From positions 186,001 through 250,000 of the forward strand of contig JAYZEZ010000005.1 of assembly GCA_036337015.1 (NCBI GenBank): a stretch of DNA of 64,000 nucleotides, read 5' to 3'. A program made the position numbers and the translations under genes. The DNA comes from Casp-alpha2 sp036337015. GTDB lineage: Bacteria > Pseudomonadota > Alphaproteobacteria > Rhodospirillales > Casp-alpha2. Under the pieces are notes generated by a model. It searched no databases. It saw nothing but the letters and a program-made list of their open reading frames with translations, and had not been told where the DNA came from. Positions 46,475-56,195 of the stretch are shown here, in pieces (position 1 is the first letter of the stretch; each line of letters starts with the position of its first letter).

Positions 46475-47299
46475 ATGAATAAAAGCCCGCAGAGACGAGA
46501 AAGCAATTTAATAAAAAAATCGCATTCGCTAATTGGACCCAGCGACCCACCAGCATTTGAAATATTCAACGAAAGCCGAAGCAGTAAATTATTACTTGTA
46601 TGCGACCACGCGAGTACGAACGTTCCAAAAAAACTCAAAAATCTAGGTATAGATAAAAGTCAATTTAAGCGCCATATAGCATATGACATTGGCGCTGCTG
46701 AAGTCACTCGTAAATTAGCATATAAATTGAATTCAACAGCAATAGTTTCGGGTTATTCTAGACTAGTAATTGATCTCAATAGACCACCTGGAGATTTTGA
46801 ATCAATACCTGAGATTAGTGACAATATCAGCATACCTGAAAATCAAGGACTAACAGATAGCGACAAAAGCTTAAGAATTTCCAGTTTCTTTAAGCCCTAT
46901 CATGATGCTATTAAAAAAACTCTAATCAAATTATCCGATAACGATAAACAGCCAGTATTATTTTCTATTCACAGTTTTTCTCCAAATTATGGAGATAAGC
47001 CTAGGCCTTGGGATATAGGAGTATTGTGGAATCGAGATCCACGAATTGCCTTGCCACTAATAGAAAAACTTAACCAATATGGCCTAAATGTTGGTGACAA
47101 CTTACCCTATTCTGGACTGGATCTCGCGTATACAATTGATCTACATGGTACAGCCGCTGGAATCGCAAACTGCGTTGTTGAGATAAATCAGAGTCAAGTT
47201 CAGAATAAAGTAGGAATTATGCGATGGGTTAATGTTCTTTCAAAGGTTTTAGAAGAAATTTTAAAAATGGATTCTTTATATCAACATAGGCAGTACTAA
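46475..47299 (+). CDS. N-formylglutamate amidohydrolase family protein
   Basis: A 274-residue zinc-hydrolase-like protein of the N-formylglutamate amidohydrolase family. It has a VCDHAS metal motif near residue 47, HIAYDIGA, SRLVIDLNRPPGD and a late DLHGT segment. The family hydrolyses N-formylglutamate in histidine breakdown, but no hut genes are nearby, so a different amide is likely. It lies 5 nt before the YbdK-like gene and probably forms an operon with it. Confidence 0.85.
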   Translation: MNKSPQRRESNLIKKSHSLIGPSDPPAFEIFNESRSSKLLLVCDHASTNVPKKLKNLGIDKSQFKRHIAYDIGAAEVTRKLAYKLNSTAIVSGYSRLVIDLNRPPGDFESIPEISDNISIPENQGLTDSDKSLRISSFFKPYHDAIKKTLIKLSDNDKQPVLFSIHSFSPNYGDKPRPWDIGVLWNRDPRIALPLIEKLNQYGLNVGDNLPYSGLDLAYTIDLHGTAAGIANCVVEINQSQVQNKVGIMRWVNVLSKVLEEILKMDSLYQHRQY

Positions 47300-47304
47300 A
47301 AGTA

Positions 47305-48438
47305 ATGTTTTCTGAACCATCTTTTACTATTGGAATTGAAGAAGAATATCTGTTAGTCGATAAAAAGACGCGAGACGTTGCTAACAATCCCCCTGAAGAC
47401 CTTTTTAAGGACTGTCAATCACAAATCCAAGGAATAGTATCCCATGAATTCCTGAAGGCACAAATTGAAGTCAATACTGAATGTTGTAAAAATATTGCTG
47501 AAGCTCGTAAAAATTTAAAACAGATGCGTACCATCGTCGCCGAGGTCGCTGATAGGTATGGCCTGGCCCCAATCGCTTCTTCAACCCATCCCTTTTCTCG
47601 TTGGCAAGAACAGATTCGCACAAAGAAAAAACGTTACGATATTCTAGCACATGACCTCCAAGCTGTTGTACGACGTTTAATGACTTGTGGTATGCATGTA
47701 CATATAGGCATAGATGACGATGAATTGCGTCTCGATTTAATGAATCAAGTCAGCTACTTCCTACCACACTTTTTAGCCTTTTCAACTTCTTCTCCTTTCT
47801 GGCAGGGTGAAAATACTGGCTTAAAGTCCTATCGCTTGAGCGTCTTTAATGAATTGCCAAGAACTGGACTACCAAATACTTTTGAATCGTGGCCAGAATT
47901 TCAACGTCATGTTAATGCTCTTATCCAAGCAGATTTAATTGAAGATGCTTCAAAATTGTGGTGGGATATTCGACCGAGCCACCGTTTTCCTACTCTAGAA
48001 ATGCGTATAGCTGATGTTTGTACAAGTTTAAACGATGGAATTGCAGTAGCAGCTTTATATTTGTGCGTGCTGCGAATGCTCTATCGATTAAAGAAAGATA
48101 ATCAACGTTGGCGCAAATATGCACCTATGCTAATAGAAGAAAACCGTTGGCGTGCTCAGCGTTATGGCTTGGACGAAGGATTGGTGGATTTTGGAAAAGG
48201 AGCGATAGTAACTTGCTCTGAACTTTTAGAAGAAATTATTGAATTGATAAAAGAAGACTACGAAGCCCTTGGCTGCAAAAAAGATATTGAACATCTGCGT
48301 GCTATTTTAGCAAGAGGAACAAGTAGCCACCGCCAATTAGAAACCTATAATGCCAGCATCAAAAGAGGGAGAAGCAAAGACGAAGCACTAGTCGATGTTG
48401 TCGATATGTTGATCTTTGAAACACGCAATACCGATTAA
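47305..48438 (+). CDS. YbdK-like carboxylate-amine ligase (GCS2 family)
   Basis: A 377-residue ATP-grasp-like glutamate-cysteine ligase type 2 homologue. It has the FTIGIEEEYLLVD start, STHPFSRWQEQ, and GMHVHIGIDD with the ligase signature His residues. YbdK has weak glutamate-cysteine ligase activity, and the physiological amine is not known. It follows the N-formylglutamate amidohydrolase-like gene by 5 nt, a pair that may make and cut the same amide. Confidence 0.88.
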   Translation: MFSEPSFTIGIEEEYLLVDKKTRDVANNPPEDLFKDCQSQIQGIVSHEFLKAQIEVNTECCKNIAEARKNLKQMRTIVAEVADRYGLAPIASSTHPFSRWQEQIRTKKKRYDILAHDLQAVVRRLMTCGMHVHIGIDDDELRLDLMNQVSYFLPHFLAFSTSSPFWQGENTGLKSYRLSVFNELPRTGLPNTFESWPEFQRHVNALIQADLIEDASKLWWDIRPSHRFPTLEMRIADVCTSLNDGIAVAALYLCVLRMLYRLKKDNQRWRKYAPMLIEENRWRAQRYGLDEGLVDFGKGAIVTCSELLEEIIELIKEDYEALGCKKDIEHLRAILARGTSSHRQLETYNASIKRGRSKDEALVDVVDMLIFETRNTD

Positions 48439-48476
48439 ATAATTCACAGCCATTCAGCCTTTAAAATTGTAATAGT

Positions 48477-49538
48477 TCAAGTAGCACTCTCTGCTTTCTC
48501 AATAGCTAGTTGCAGAGACGCTAGCAAGGCCCTACCAACTTCGCCCCCATCACCATCAACTTTCTCCCGAAGCACAGCCCTCATTGCGTCTACATGTGAC
48601 TTTACTACTTCAACAGCAATATTATCTTCACTGCAGCCTTCTACCGTAGTATCATAGAGCATCTTTCCGAATGTCGTAATCAGCGGATAACCAAATGTTC
48701 CACCTTGCCCCCTAAGTTCTAATGCCAATAAATTCATTTCAGAAAAAATTTTAGCCCTTCCAATTCCTTCTTCATCTTCAAGAGCTTTTTTACATAGTTC
48801 TGACAATTCCTTTACATATTCCATTGCCCACACAGAAAAATCATCAGCACCACGTTCCATCTGTTCTTCTGCTTCATTTAAAAGATCCTTAGGAATTTCT
48901 GCTGGTCCAACTAAACCACCCCCAACTTTTTCTTTCAGTGCGTTTGGAAGTCTAAAATACCAAACATCAGTTGCTGTTTTTGGTTTAACTACCTTTTCTT
49001 GGGAATATACAATCGTCACGTCTTTATCATTTTTTACACGTCTTTCTTGAGTGACCTCAACTTTTTTCCGCCTTCGACGATCGGGACCAAAATAATTAGT
49101 GGTAGTAACGAATTGGCGAGGGTTCTCAATAACTTTAGCTATATGATTATAGACTATAGCTGCGGAGAACGGTTTAGCCATAAAATCTGTAGTACCCAAG
49201 TCACGAGCCGAGTGAACATAGTCTTCGTCAGCAGCACCACTGAGCATTATAAAAGGTGTCATACGATTAGGAGATTCCTTTGACGAACGTATCCAACGGA
49301 GCAACAATAAACCGTTTACAGGCGACATTACTAAATCGGAGAAAATCATATCCGGTGGAGCTATGTCGGATGAAGAAGAAGTTAGAGATTTTAAATATTC
49401 AACTGCTTCCTCTCCATGACTAGCTGTCGCAATACGGCCAAACTGAAAATGGAAAAGGAGATTCTCAAGTGTCTGACGAATATAATCATTATCTTCAACA
49501 ATCAATGCACCTAACCGGCTCAAATCATATGCACCCAC
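48477..49538 (-). CDS. Response regulator with receiver domain
   Basis: A 353-residue protein: receiver domain (1-130) with acidic pocket E15-D16, phosphoacceptor D68 in IFSDLVMS and K122 in MAKPFS; then a linker with the FGPDRRRRK motif; then a helical C-terminal domain (200-350) that is not a recognised DNA-binding domain. It starts at GTG with AGGAG upstream. No kinase is adjacent. The C-terminal helices could be an Hpt-like domain, but no histidine motif is clear. Confidence 0.83.
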   Translation of the reverse strand: MGAYDLSRLGALIVEDNDYIRQTLENLLFHFQFGRIATASHGEEAVEYLKSLTSSSSDIAPPDMIFSDLVMSPVNGLLLLRWIRSSKESPNRMTPFIMLSGAADEDYVHSARDLGTTDFMAKPFSAAIVYNHIAKVIENPRQFVTTTNYFGPDRRRRKKVEVTQERRVKNDKDVTIVYSQEKVVKPKTATDVWYFRLPNALKEKVGGGLVGPAEIPKDLLNEAEEQMERGADDFSVWAMEYVKELSELCKKALEDEEGIGRAKIFSEMNLLALELRGQGGTFGYPLITTFGKMLYDTTVEGCSEDNIAVEVVKSHVDAMRAVLREKVDGDGGEVGRALLASLQLAIEKAESAT

Positions 49539-49766
49539 TTCACACTCCTAAAATAAATTTCCTTTAGTCTAATACTACCATTCTTTTAAAGAGCCCCATA
49601 TTTAAAAGCAATTGTACATACAATTTTCATAAATTTTTTTCAAATTGTAATGGAAGCTCCGCTTGCAAGCTATTCATGCCATGGTTATGGTGCGCGCCAG
49701 AAATTCACGGTGAAAGTTTATATTTCCACTTATATGAATCGCAACCTAATTAGGAGAATGGTATAA

Positions 49767-50009
49767 ATGTCTGATGTTGGTAGCATTGCTGGAGAAAGAC
49801 TGCGTTCCTTTATTATGCGCATCGAACGTCTGGAAGAAGAAAAACAGGCAATTTCCTCCGATATAAGGGACGTCTTTTCAGAAGCTAAGGGCTCAGGATT
49901 CGACGTCAAGGTAATGCGTCAACTGATACGGCTACGAAAAATGGATCAAGATGATCGCTCTGAGATGGAAGCTGTGCTTGAAGTTTATGAAAGAGCGCTG
50001 GAAAATTAG
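49767..50009 (+). CDS. gapR: GapR family DNA-binding protein (DUF2312)
   Basis: An 80-residue helical protein of the DUF2312/GapR family, which binds overtwisted AT-rich DNA in Caulobacter and aids replication. The RLRSFIMRIERLEEEKQAI coiled coil and VMRQLIRLRKMDQDDR segment match. A TAGGAGA ribosome site precedes the ATG. It stands alone between the response regulator gene and the DUF420 gene. Confidence 0.9.
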   Translation: MSDVGSIAGERLRSFIMRIERLEEEKQAISSDIRDVFSEAKGSGFDVKVMRQLIRLRKMDQDDRSEMEAVLEVYERALEN

Positions 50010-50101
50010 TTCCCATTCTTCCAAGGAGGAAAATTATTTACTATAATATCCATTAAACACAAACTGATATTTTTTTGCCTACTCAAATCCAATAATTCAG
50101 A

Positions 50102-50551
50102 TTGAAAGCCCTTATTTTGCTTGTTATCCAAGATTTTCCACACGTAATGGCAGCCCTCAATGCAGCTTCAGTGATCGCTCTAAGTTTCGGTTATGTATAT
50201 ATCCGATCTGGTAGGAAGGCCCAACACCGCATGGCCATGATTATGGCTTTGATTCTATCTAGTATTTTTCTAATATTTTACGTGATTTATAAGGCCAATT
50301 CAGGATTTGCAAAATTCGGTGGAGAAGGTCTGATTCGGTATATCTACTTTACAATATTGATAATTCACATAGTTGGTGCCTTCTTGTTAGTAGGACTAGT
50401 GCCTCGAGTTGTATTTCTAGCAATTAGGAACAATTTTAAGGCGCATCGCAAGATAGCAAGAGTTACTTGGCCTATATGGATGTTTGTAGGAATTTCTGGC
50501 GTAGTGGTCTACATAATGGCTGTACACCTTTTTCCATATGGCAACGCCTAA
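50102..50551 (+). CDS. DUF420 family membrane protein
   Basis: A 149-residue protein with four membrane helices, of the DUF420 (YozB/CtaM-like) family often found with cytochrome oxidase and heme A genes. It starts at TTG with a weak ribosome site. The DFPHVMAALNAASVIAL start and HRKIARVTWPIW motif carry conserved histidines. It overlaps the next gene by 14 nt. A role in oxidase assembly is inferred from the family and neighbours. Confidence 0.82.
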   Translation: MKALILLVIQDFPHVMAALNAASVIALSFGYVYIRSGRKAQHRMAMIMALILSSIFLIFYVIYKANSGFAKFGGEGLIRYIYFTILIIHIVGAFLLVGLVPRVVFLAIRNNFKAHRKIARVTWPIWMFVGISGVVVYIMAVHLFPYGNA

Positions 50552-51983
50552 AGCATCTCCAGTAAAAAGTTTCCAACCAGCCCATCAACAGCGCTGGGAC
50601 TTGCTTCATAGTTTTGCCCAAGACCTGGATTCTCATTCTGCACATTTTGAACTCCGTTGGTGGGGACTGCTTGCTATGCTATCGCTTGGGATTGCAGGTA
50701 TATTTGCGCTTCTTTTAGCTTTAAGCAGGGTTCCTGGCGTCGAGGAAATCTTACCTTGGCCTATAAAATTCTTTGAGAAAGGATTAGTAATACATGTTAT
50801 TCTTTCTTTTGTAGTTTGGTTTTTAACAATCTTGGGGGCCTTCACTACTATAGTATCATATAGGCTTTCAGACGGCTGGTTAAAGTGGGAAGCCCTTGGT
50901 CCATCAGCTATAAAAGGATCCTTTTTGGCAACTATTTTATTATTAGTGCCAGCTTGGTTGGATCGAGGAGAGCCAAGTCTTAATAACTATATTCCAGTAA
51001 TCATAGATGAAATTTACTACATAGGACTTATAATCCTAGCTCTTAGTATTTTATTAGTAGTAGTTAGAATGATATACAATTTGATAGGTTGCAAAGGACC
51101 ATTTGAACCAATCACCTTATTAGTAATTTCCGCCGGCTTTATATATTTGTTAGCGCTAAGTTGCTTTTCAATAGCTTTTCTTATCATTGTCAACAATTTG
51201 TCAATCATCAAAATGACACCGACAATCAACGAAGATCTATTTTGGGGTGGTGGTCATATACTCCAATTCGTAAATGTAGGGCTTTTACTTTCTGCTTGGT
51301 ATTTTTTAGTCGGATTATACCTAAAAAAAACTTGGGTCCGTACATACCTTGTGATCTTAGTTGTTGGTTTACTTGTTAGCTCATCGTTAATAGGACCTTC
51401 ATTGTACTTCATTTATGAACCCTTTTCATTGGCGCAAAACAAAAGTTTTACATATATGCAATTTTTACTCATCCCTTCCCCAATAATATTTGCAATTGCA
51501 GGTATTTTTTCCATTTTTCTCTGCCGTAATTCTAAAATTTTAGACTGGAAGAGTTTAACCCTTCATTGTTTTTTGCTTTCGATACTTGTTTTTTTATTAG
51601 GCAGTTTTTTAGGACTTTTTGTTGACGGAACGGACACCCGAACTCCAGCACATTACCATGGTGTTATTGGGGGAATTAACATAGCATTCATGGGATTATT
51701 TTACTGTTTTTTCTTACCACTGATTGAGCGCGGTATTAATAAAGAAAAATTCGCTTTTGCGTCAATATGGATGTATGCGGTTGGGCAAACATTCCATTCC
51801 CTTGGTCTTTTTTTAGCTGGCGGTTATGGAGCTCCCCGTAAAGTAGCGGGATCGATCCAAAGCATTGAGGACATAGGTGCGAATTTTGGTCTTTACCTAA
51901 TGGGGATCGGAGCAATAATTGCAGTAATCGGTGGTATCATTTTTATTTTTTTAGTCACTCAAGCACTGTTGAAGAAAATATGA
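50538..51983 (+). CDS. Heme-copper oxidase subunit I-like membrane protein, incomplete CuB site
   Basis: A 481-residue, about 12-helix protein resembling heme-copper oxidase subunit I. Candidate heme ligands are H86 in helix II and H372/H374 in AHYHGV (the HxH helix). H240 in FWGGGH matches the first CuB His. The following HH pair that completes CuB is absent (residues 285-305 have none). It may therefore not reduce oxygen. It overlaps the DUF420 gene and precedes ctaB. Confidence 0.72.
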   Translation: MATPKASPVKSFQPAHQQRWDLLHSFAQDLDSHSAHFELRWWGLLAMLSLGIAGIFALLLALSRVPGVEEILPWPIKFFEKGLVIHVILSFVVWFLTILGAFTTIVSYRLSDGWLKWEALGPSAIKGSFLATILLLVPAWLDRGEPSLNNYIPVIIDEIYYIGLIILALSILLVVVRMIYNLIGCKGPFEPITLLVISAGFIYLLALSCFSIAFLIIVNNLSIIKMTPTINEDLFWGGGHILQFVNVGLLLSAWYFLVGLYLKKTWVRTYLVILVVGLLVSSSLIGPSLYFIYEPFSLAQNKSFTYMQFLLIPSPIIFAIAGIFSIFLCRNSKILDWKSLTLHCFLLSILVFLLGSFLGLFVDGTDTRTPAHYHGVIGGINIAFMGLFYCFFLPLIERGINKEKFAFASIWMYAVGQTFHSLGLFLAGGYGAPRKVAGSIQSIEDIGANFGLYLMGIGAIIAVIGGIIFIFLVTQALLKKI

Positions 51984-52035
51984 AGCCTAGTTATAAAGAG
52001 TGTTATTCTATCAATGTTCATAAAAGGTTAATCGC

Positions 52036-52995
52036 GTGAGCAAACAAGCAACCGCAGCAAATAGACTTAACAAGAAAACATCTTCTAAAAAGGAGCTGGT
52101 TGAGCCGCGCTTTCGTATCACTGATTATGCCTTATTATTAAAGCCTCGAGTTATGTCACTAGTGGTTTTTACTGCCGCAGCTGGAATGTTACTTGCTCCA
52201 GGCGGCATTGCTAGTATTGGATTATTGAAAGCAGGTATAGCTATTTTTTGTATAGCTATCGGTGCTGGAGCATCCGGCGCCATTAATATGTGGTACGATC
52301 GTGATATTGACCTCAACATGTTACGCACCAAAAATAGACCTTTACCAGCTGGACGCTTGCAGCCTATTGAAGCTCTAGTATTTGGGATTTTCCTAGCTTG
52401 TGGCTCAACCTTTTCTCTGGCTTGGTGGGTTAATTGGAATTCAGCTGCATTGTTAGCTTTTACAATTATCTTTTATGTCTTCATTTATACCGTTTGGCTT
52501 AAACGACGCACGCCTCATAATATCGTAATTGGTGGTGCATCAGGCGCTTTACCACCAGTTATAGGTTGGAGTGCTGTAGCAGGAAACGTTAATCTAGAAG
52601 CCATTATTTTGTTTGCTATTATTTTCTTATGGACACCCCCGCACACTTGGGCTCTTGCTTTGTACAGACGTAGTGATTACGAAGCAGCAGGTGTACCCAT
52701 GATGCCAGTAGTTGCTGGTGAACTAAAAACTAAACTTCATATACTTTTCTATACAGCGGTTCTTATCCCTGTAACTTTATTGCCAATTGCAATCGGCATG
52801 TCCGGAATTATTTACGGAATTTTCGCAATAACTTTGGGAACTAAGCTCGCTCGTCATTCTTGGCTTGTATTTAAGGATAATTCTCCTGATGGCGGGAATA
52901 CCGCACGCCCAATGTTTTTTTTCACACTTTTGTATCTTTTTTTGATTTTCGTTGGCCTACTAGCTGACCGAGTTATATTCGTACCAATTTTCTAG
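52036..52995 (+). CDS. ctaB: Protoheme IX farnesyltransferase (heme O synthase)
   Basis: A 319-residue UbiA-fold membrane prenyltransferase that makes heme O. The NMWYDRDIDLNMLRTKNRPLP motif carries the Asp pair binding Mg-prenyl diphosphate. The start is GTG. It follows the oxidase-like gene by 52 nt, suggesting a heme-oxidase assembly group. Confidence 0.93.
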   Translation: MSKQATAANRLNKKTSSKKELVEPRFRITDYALLLKPRVMSLVVFTAAAGMLLAPGGIASIGLLKAGIAIFCIAIGAGASGAINMWYDRDIDLNMLRTKNRPLPAGRLQPIEALVFGIFLACGSTFSLAWWVNWNSAALLAFTIIFYVFIYTVWLKRRTPHNIVIGGASGALPPVIGWSAVAGNVNLEAIILFAIIFLWTPPHTWALALYRRSDYEAAGVPMMPVVAGELKTKLHILFYTAVLIPVTLLPIAIGMSGIIYGIFAITLGTKLARHSWLVFKDNSPDGGNTARPMFFFTLLYLFLIFVGLLADRVIFVPIF

Positions 52996-53232
52996 ATTTT
53001 TTACTCAGACAATATTAGTGCGAAAGGTATATTGATTTTACTATTTTAATATCAATTAATTATCATTAATTCTTTCTGAATATAAGTATTAATTGTTAAT
53101 ATTTTAAATGTCATAAGAATTTTAAGAACTGTAGGTGAAATTTAAAAAATTTAAGAAAAATACAATGCCTAACTTAAAAAAAGATGCGAGATTGGCAAAA
53201 TAAAACACAAAGGAATATTTATAATTTCACTT

Positions 53233-54735
53233 ATGACCCAATCGGCCTATCATCAATTAGAACTTCGCTTCAAACGCTTATCTGTATTAAGCGGAGCGGA
53301 AGCAATGCTTCACTGGGACATGTCAACTATGATGCCAAGCGGAGGTGTGGAAGCTAGAGCGGAACAGTTAGCCGAATTAAAAGCTATACAACACGGATTA
53401 CTAGTTTCTAAAGAAACAACTGAACTAATTACTAAAGCCGAAAGTGACAAAAACGAATTAAATGATTGGCAAGCATCAAATTTAAGAAATATGAAAAGGC
53501 GATGGGTTAAAGCTACAGCACTAAGTGAGGACCTAGTAATTGCTTTATCCAAGGCCTGTTCAACATGCGAAACAACATGGCGAACAGCACGCTCTAATTC
53601 TAACTTTGCAGAGGTATGCCCAGCACTCGAAGAAGTGCTTAATTTAACTCGTCAAACAGCACAGGCAAAAGGAGAAAAACTAGGATTATCTGCATACGAT
53701 GCTCTATTGGATGACTATGAACCGGGTGCCCGTACATCCGATATCGATCCTATATTCGAAGAATTAGAGGCTTTCCTTCCTGATTTTTTAGGATTAGCTC
53801 TTGAAGAACAATCATCACGACAAAAACCAATCCTGCCAACAGGTTTTTTTAAAGAAGAAAAACAAAAAGCACTCGGCCAAAAATTGATGAGAGCCTTCGG
53901 CTTTGACTTTAATCATGGAAGATTAGACACAAGCCTACACCCCTTCTGTGGTGGCACTCCAGACGACGTACGCATTACCACACGTTACGACGAAAGAGAT
54001 TTTACTTCTAGCTTAATGGGGGTTCTACACGAAACTGGGCATGCACTCTATGAAAGAGGTTTGCCGAAAAAATGGCGAGGACAGCCTGTAGGGGAAGCTC
54101 TTGGCATGTCAATACACGAGAGCCAGTCACTTCTAATTGAAATGCAAATTTGCCGATCTAGGGAATTCTTAAAGTTTTCTGCACCTATAATGAAAGCTGC
54201 ATTTAATGGCTCTGGACCTGAATGGAGATTTGAAAACCTTAGCCGTTTATTTACTCAAATTAAACCCGGGTTTATTAGGGTTGATGCAGATGAGGTTACA
54301 TATCCAGCACACATAATTGTAAGGTATAATTTGGAACGAGCTCTTATTGAAGGAGATATGGAAATCGTTGATCTTCCTAGTTCGTGGAATTCAGGGATAA
54401 AAAAATTTTTAGGAATAAAACCAACTAATGATCGCGATGGTTGTCTGCAAGACGTACATTGGTTTGATGGTGCATGGGGTTATTTCCCTACTTATACACT
54501 CGGTGCTATGATTGCAGCACAATTATATGAAACTGCTAAAGTTTCAAAACCAGAAATTAAAGCAGGAATTTCTGAAGGCAATTTTAAACCCTTGTTTAGT
54601 TGGCTTATATATAATGTACATAGCCAAGGATCATTGACTAATGCCAAAGACCTTCTAAAAAAAGTTACAAAAAAATCCCTTAGTACAAAAATTTTTAAAT
54701 CTCATCTGCAATCACGTTATCTGGAAAAAAATTAG
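53233..54735 (+). CDS. M32 family carboxypeptidase
   Basis: A 500-residue thermostable carboxypeptidase 1-like metallopeptidase. The zinc motif HETGH lies at 266-270 and the third ligand in the GMSIHESQS stretch near 295. Members remove C-terminal residues with a broad preference. The preceding 237-nt gap is AT-rich and shows no gene. Confidence 0.93.
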   Translation: MTQSAYHQLELRFKRLSVLSGAEAMLHWDMSTMMPSGGVEARAEQLAELKAIQHGLLVSKETTELITKAESDKNELNDWQASNLRNMKRRWVKATALSEDLVIALSKACSTCETTWRTARSNSNFAEVCPALEEVLNLTRQTAQAKGEKLGLSAYDALLDDYEPGARTSDIDPIFEELEAFLPDFLGLALEEQSSRQKPILPTGFFKEEKQKALGQKLMRAFGFDFNHGRLDTSLHPFCGGTPDDVRITTRYDERDFTSSLMGVLHETGHALYERGLPKKWRGQPVGEALGMSIHESQSLLIEMQICRSREFLKFSAPIMKAAFNGSGPEWRFENLSRLFTQIKPGFIRVDADEVTYPAHIIVRYNLERALIEGDMEIVDLPSSWNSGIKKFLGIKPTNDRDGCLQDVHWFDGAWGYFPTYTLGAMIAAQLYETAKVSKPEIKAGISEGNFKPLFSWLIYNVHSQGSLTNAKDLLKKVTKKSLSTKIFKSHLQSRYLEKN

Positions 54736-54794
54736 ATATTGTTGCCCGAGCCTATTGGCAGGGATATTGTGGGCCGGATTTGGAGGAATGATAG

Positions 54795-56195
54795 GTGAAA
54801 TACATTTCCACACGTGGACGAGCTCCAGCTCTTGACTTCTCTGACGTGCTTCTAAGCGGACTAGCTCCTGACGGTGGTTTATACCTTCCCAATAAGTGGC
54901 CCACTTTATCCAGCAACGAAATAGGACAATTCAGTTCTCTTCAATATGCCGAGCTAGCCCTGAAAATAATCCAACCTTTTGTAGGGGGAGGTATTAGCAA
55001 AGCTAGCCTAACTAAGATTATCAATAACGCATACAATCGTTTTACGGCAACGGAAGTTGTCCCTATGAAGAAAATTGGAACAAATGAATACTTGTTGGAG
55101 TTGTTCCATGGACCAACACTTGCTTTTAAGGATATTGCTTTACAAGTCCTTGGTAGCCTTTTTGATCATGTTCTAGTTACAAAGGGTAGAACCAGTACAA
55201 TTATTGGAGCAACTTCTGGAGATACAGGGTCAGCTGCTATAGAAGCCCTTCGTGATCGAGATGCCATTGAAATCTTTATGTTACATCCTTTTGGCAGAAT
55301 TTCAGATGTGCAACGTCGACAAATGACCACCGTGCAATCTTCAAATATCTATAATGTTGCAATAAAAGGAACTTTCGACGACTGCCAAGATTTAGTTAAA
55401 GCAATGTTTAACGATCAGCTTTTTTGTAATCGTATGCAATTGGGTGCTGTCAACTCTATAAATTGGGCCCGTATAATGTCACAAATTGTCTACTATTTTT
55501 ATGCAGCGACCAGGATTTCCTCACCGACAGACCCAATCTCTTTCACTGTGCCAACTGGAAATTTTGGCAACGTATTCTCTGGGTACGCGGCTAAATGTAT
55601 GGGCTTAAACGTTGATCAATTTGTAATAGGATCGAACAAAAACGATATTCTAACGCGATTCTTAGAGACTGGCTCTATGACTATTAAAGAAGTCCATTCT
55701 ACAATAAGCCCATCTATGGATATACAAGTATCCTCTAATTTCGAAAGATTACTATTTGACCTCCTAAATAAAGATGGTTTGCGTGTTAAGGAATTCATGG
55801 ATGAATTTAGAAACAAAGGTAAGTTCTCTATTGATGGAAAAACACTCGATACCACAAATTCTATTTTTTATGGCGCATGCTTTGATGACGAAGTTACAAA
55901 GAAAACAATCCGCGAAATTTATGAAGAAACTGGGGAGTTAATTGATCCTCATACAGCTGTTGGCATTGCAGCTGGTAGAGCCCAACGCCATGATAAAAAT
56001 ATCCCAATGGTAGCACTAGCTACGGCACATCCAGCAAAATTTCCTAATGCGGTAAAAGATGCAACGGGGAAACTTCCTAAATCACCTGTCCAGTTAGAAG
56101 CAATATTGAAAAAAGAAGAACACTGTATTGTTCTTGATAATGACTTAGAAACGGTACGTAATTATATTTCAGACCATTCAAAGGTCAACAAATGA
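54795..56195 (+). CDS. thrC: Threonine synthase
   Basis: A 466-residue PLP enzyme converting phosphohomoserine to threonine. PLP lysine K112 is in LAFKDIAL, and the ATSGDTGSAA phosphate loop is present. It starts at GTG with GGAGGA upstream. It overlaps the M16 peptidase gene by 4 nt. thrB, its upstream enzyme, lies on the other strand at 61914-62888. Confidence 0.95.
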   Translation: MKYISTRGRAPALDFSDVLLSGLAPDGGLYLPNKWPTLSSNEIGQFSSLQYAELALKIIQPFVGGGISKASLTKIINNAYNRFTATEVVPMKKIGTNEYLLELFHGPTLAFKDIALQVLGSLFDHVLVTKGRTSTIIGATSGDTGSAAIEALRDRDAIEIFMLHPFGRISDVQRRQMTTVQSSNIYNVAIKGTFDDCQDLVKAMFNDQLFCNRMQLGAVNSINWARIMSQIVYYFYAATRISSPTDPISFTVPTGNFGNVFSGYAAKCMGLNVDQFVIGSNKNDILTRFLETGSMTIKEVHSTISPSMDIQVSSNFERLLFDLLNKDGLRVKEFMDEFRNKGKFSIDGKTLDTTNSIFYGACFDDEVTKKTIREIYEETGELIDPHTAVGIAAGRAQRHDKNIPMVALATAHPAKFPNAVKDATGKLPKSPVQLEAILKKEEHCIVLDNDLETVRNYISDHSKVNK

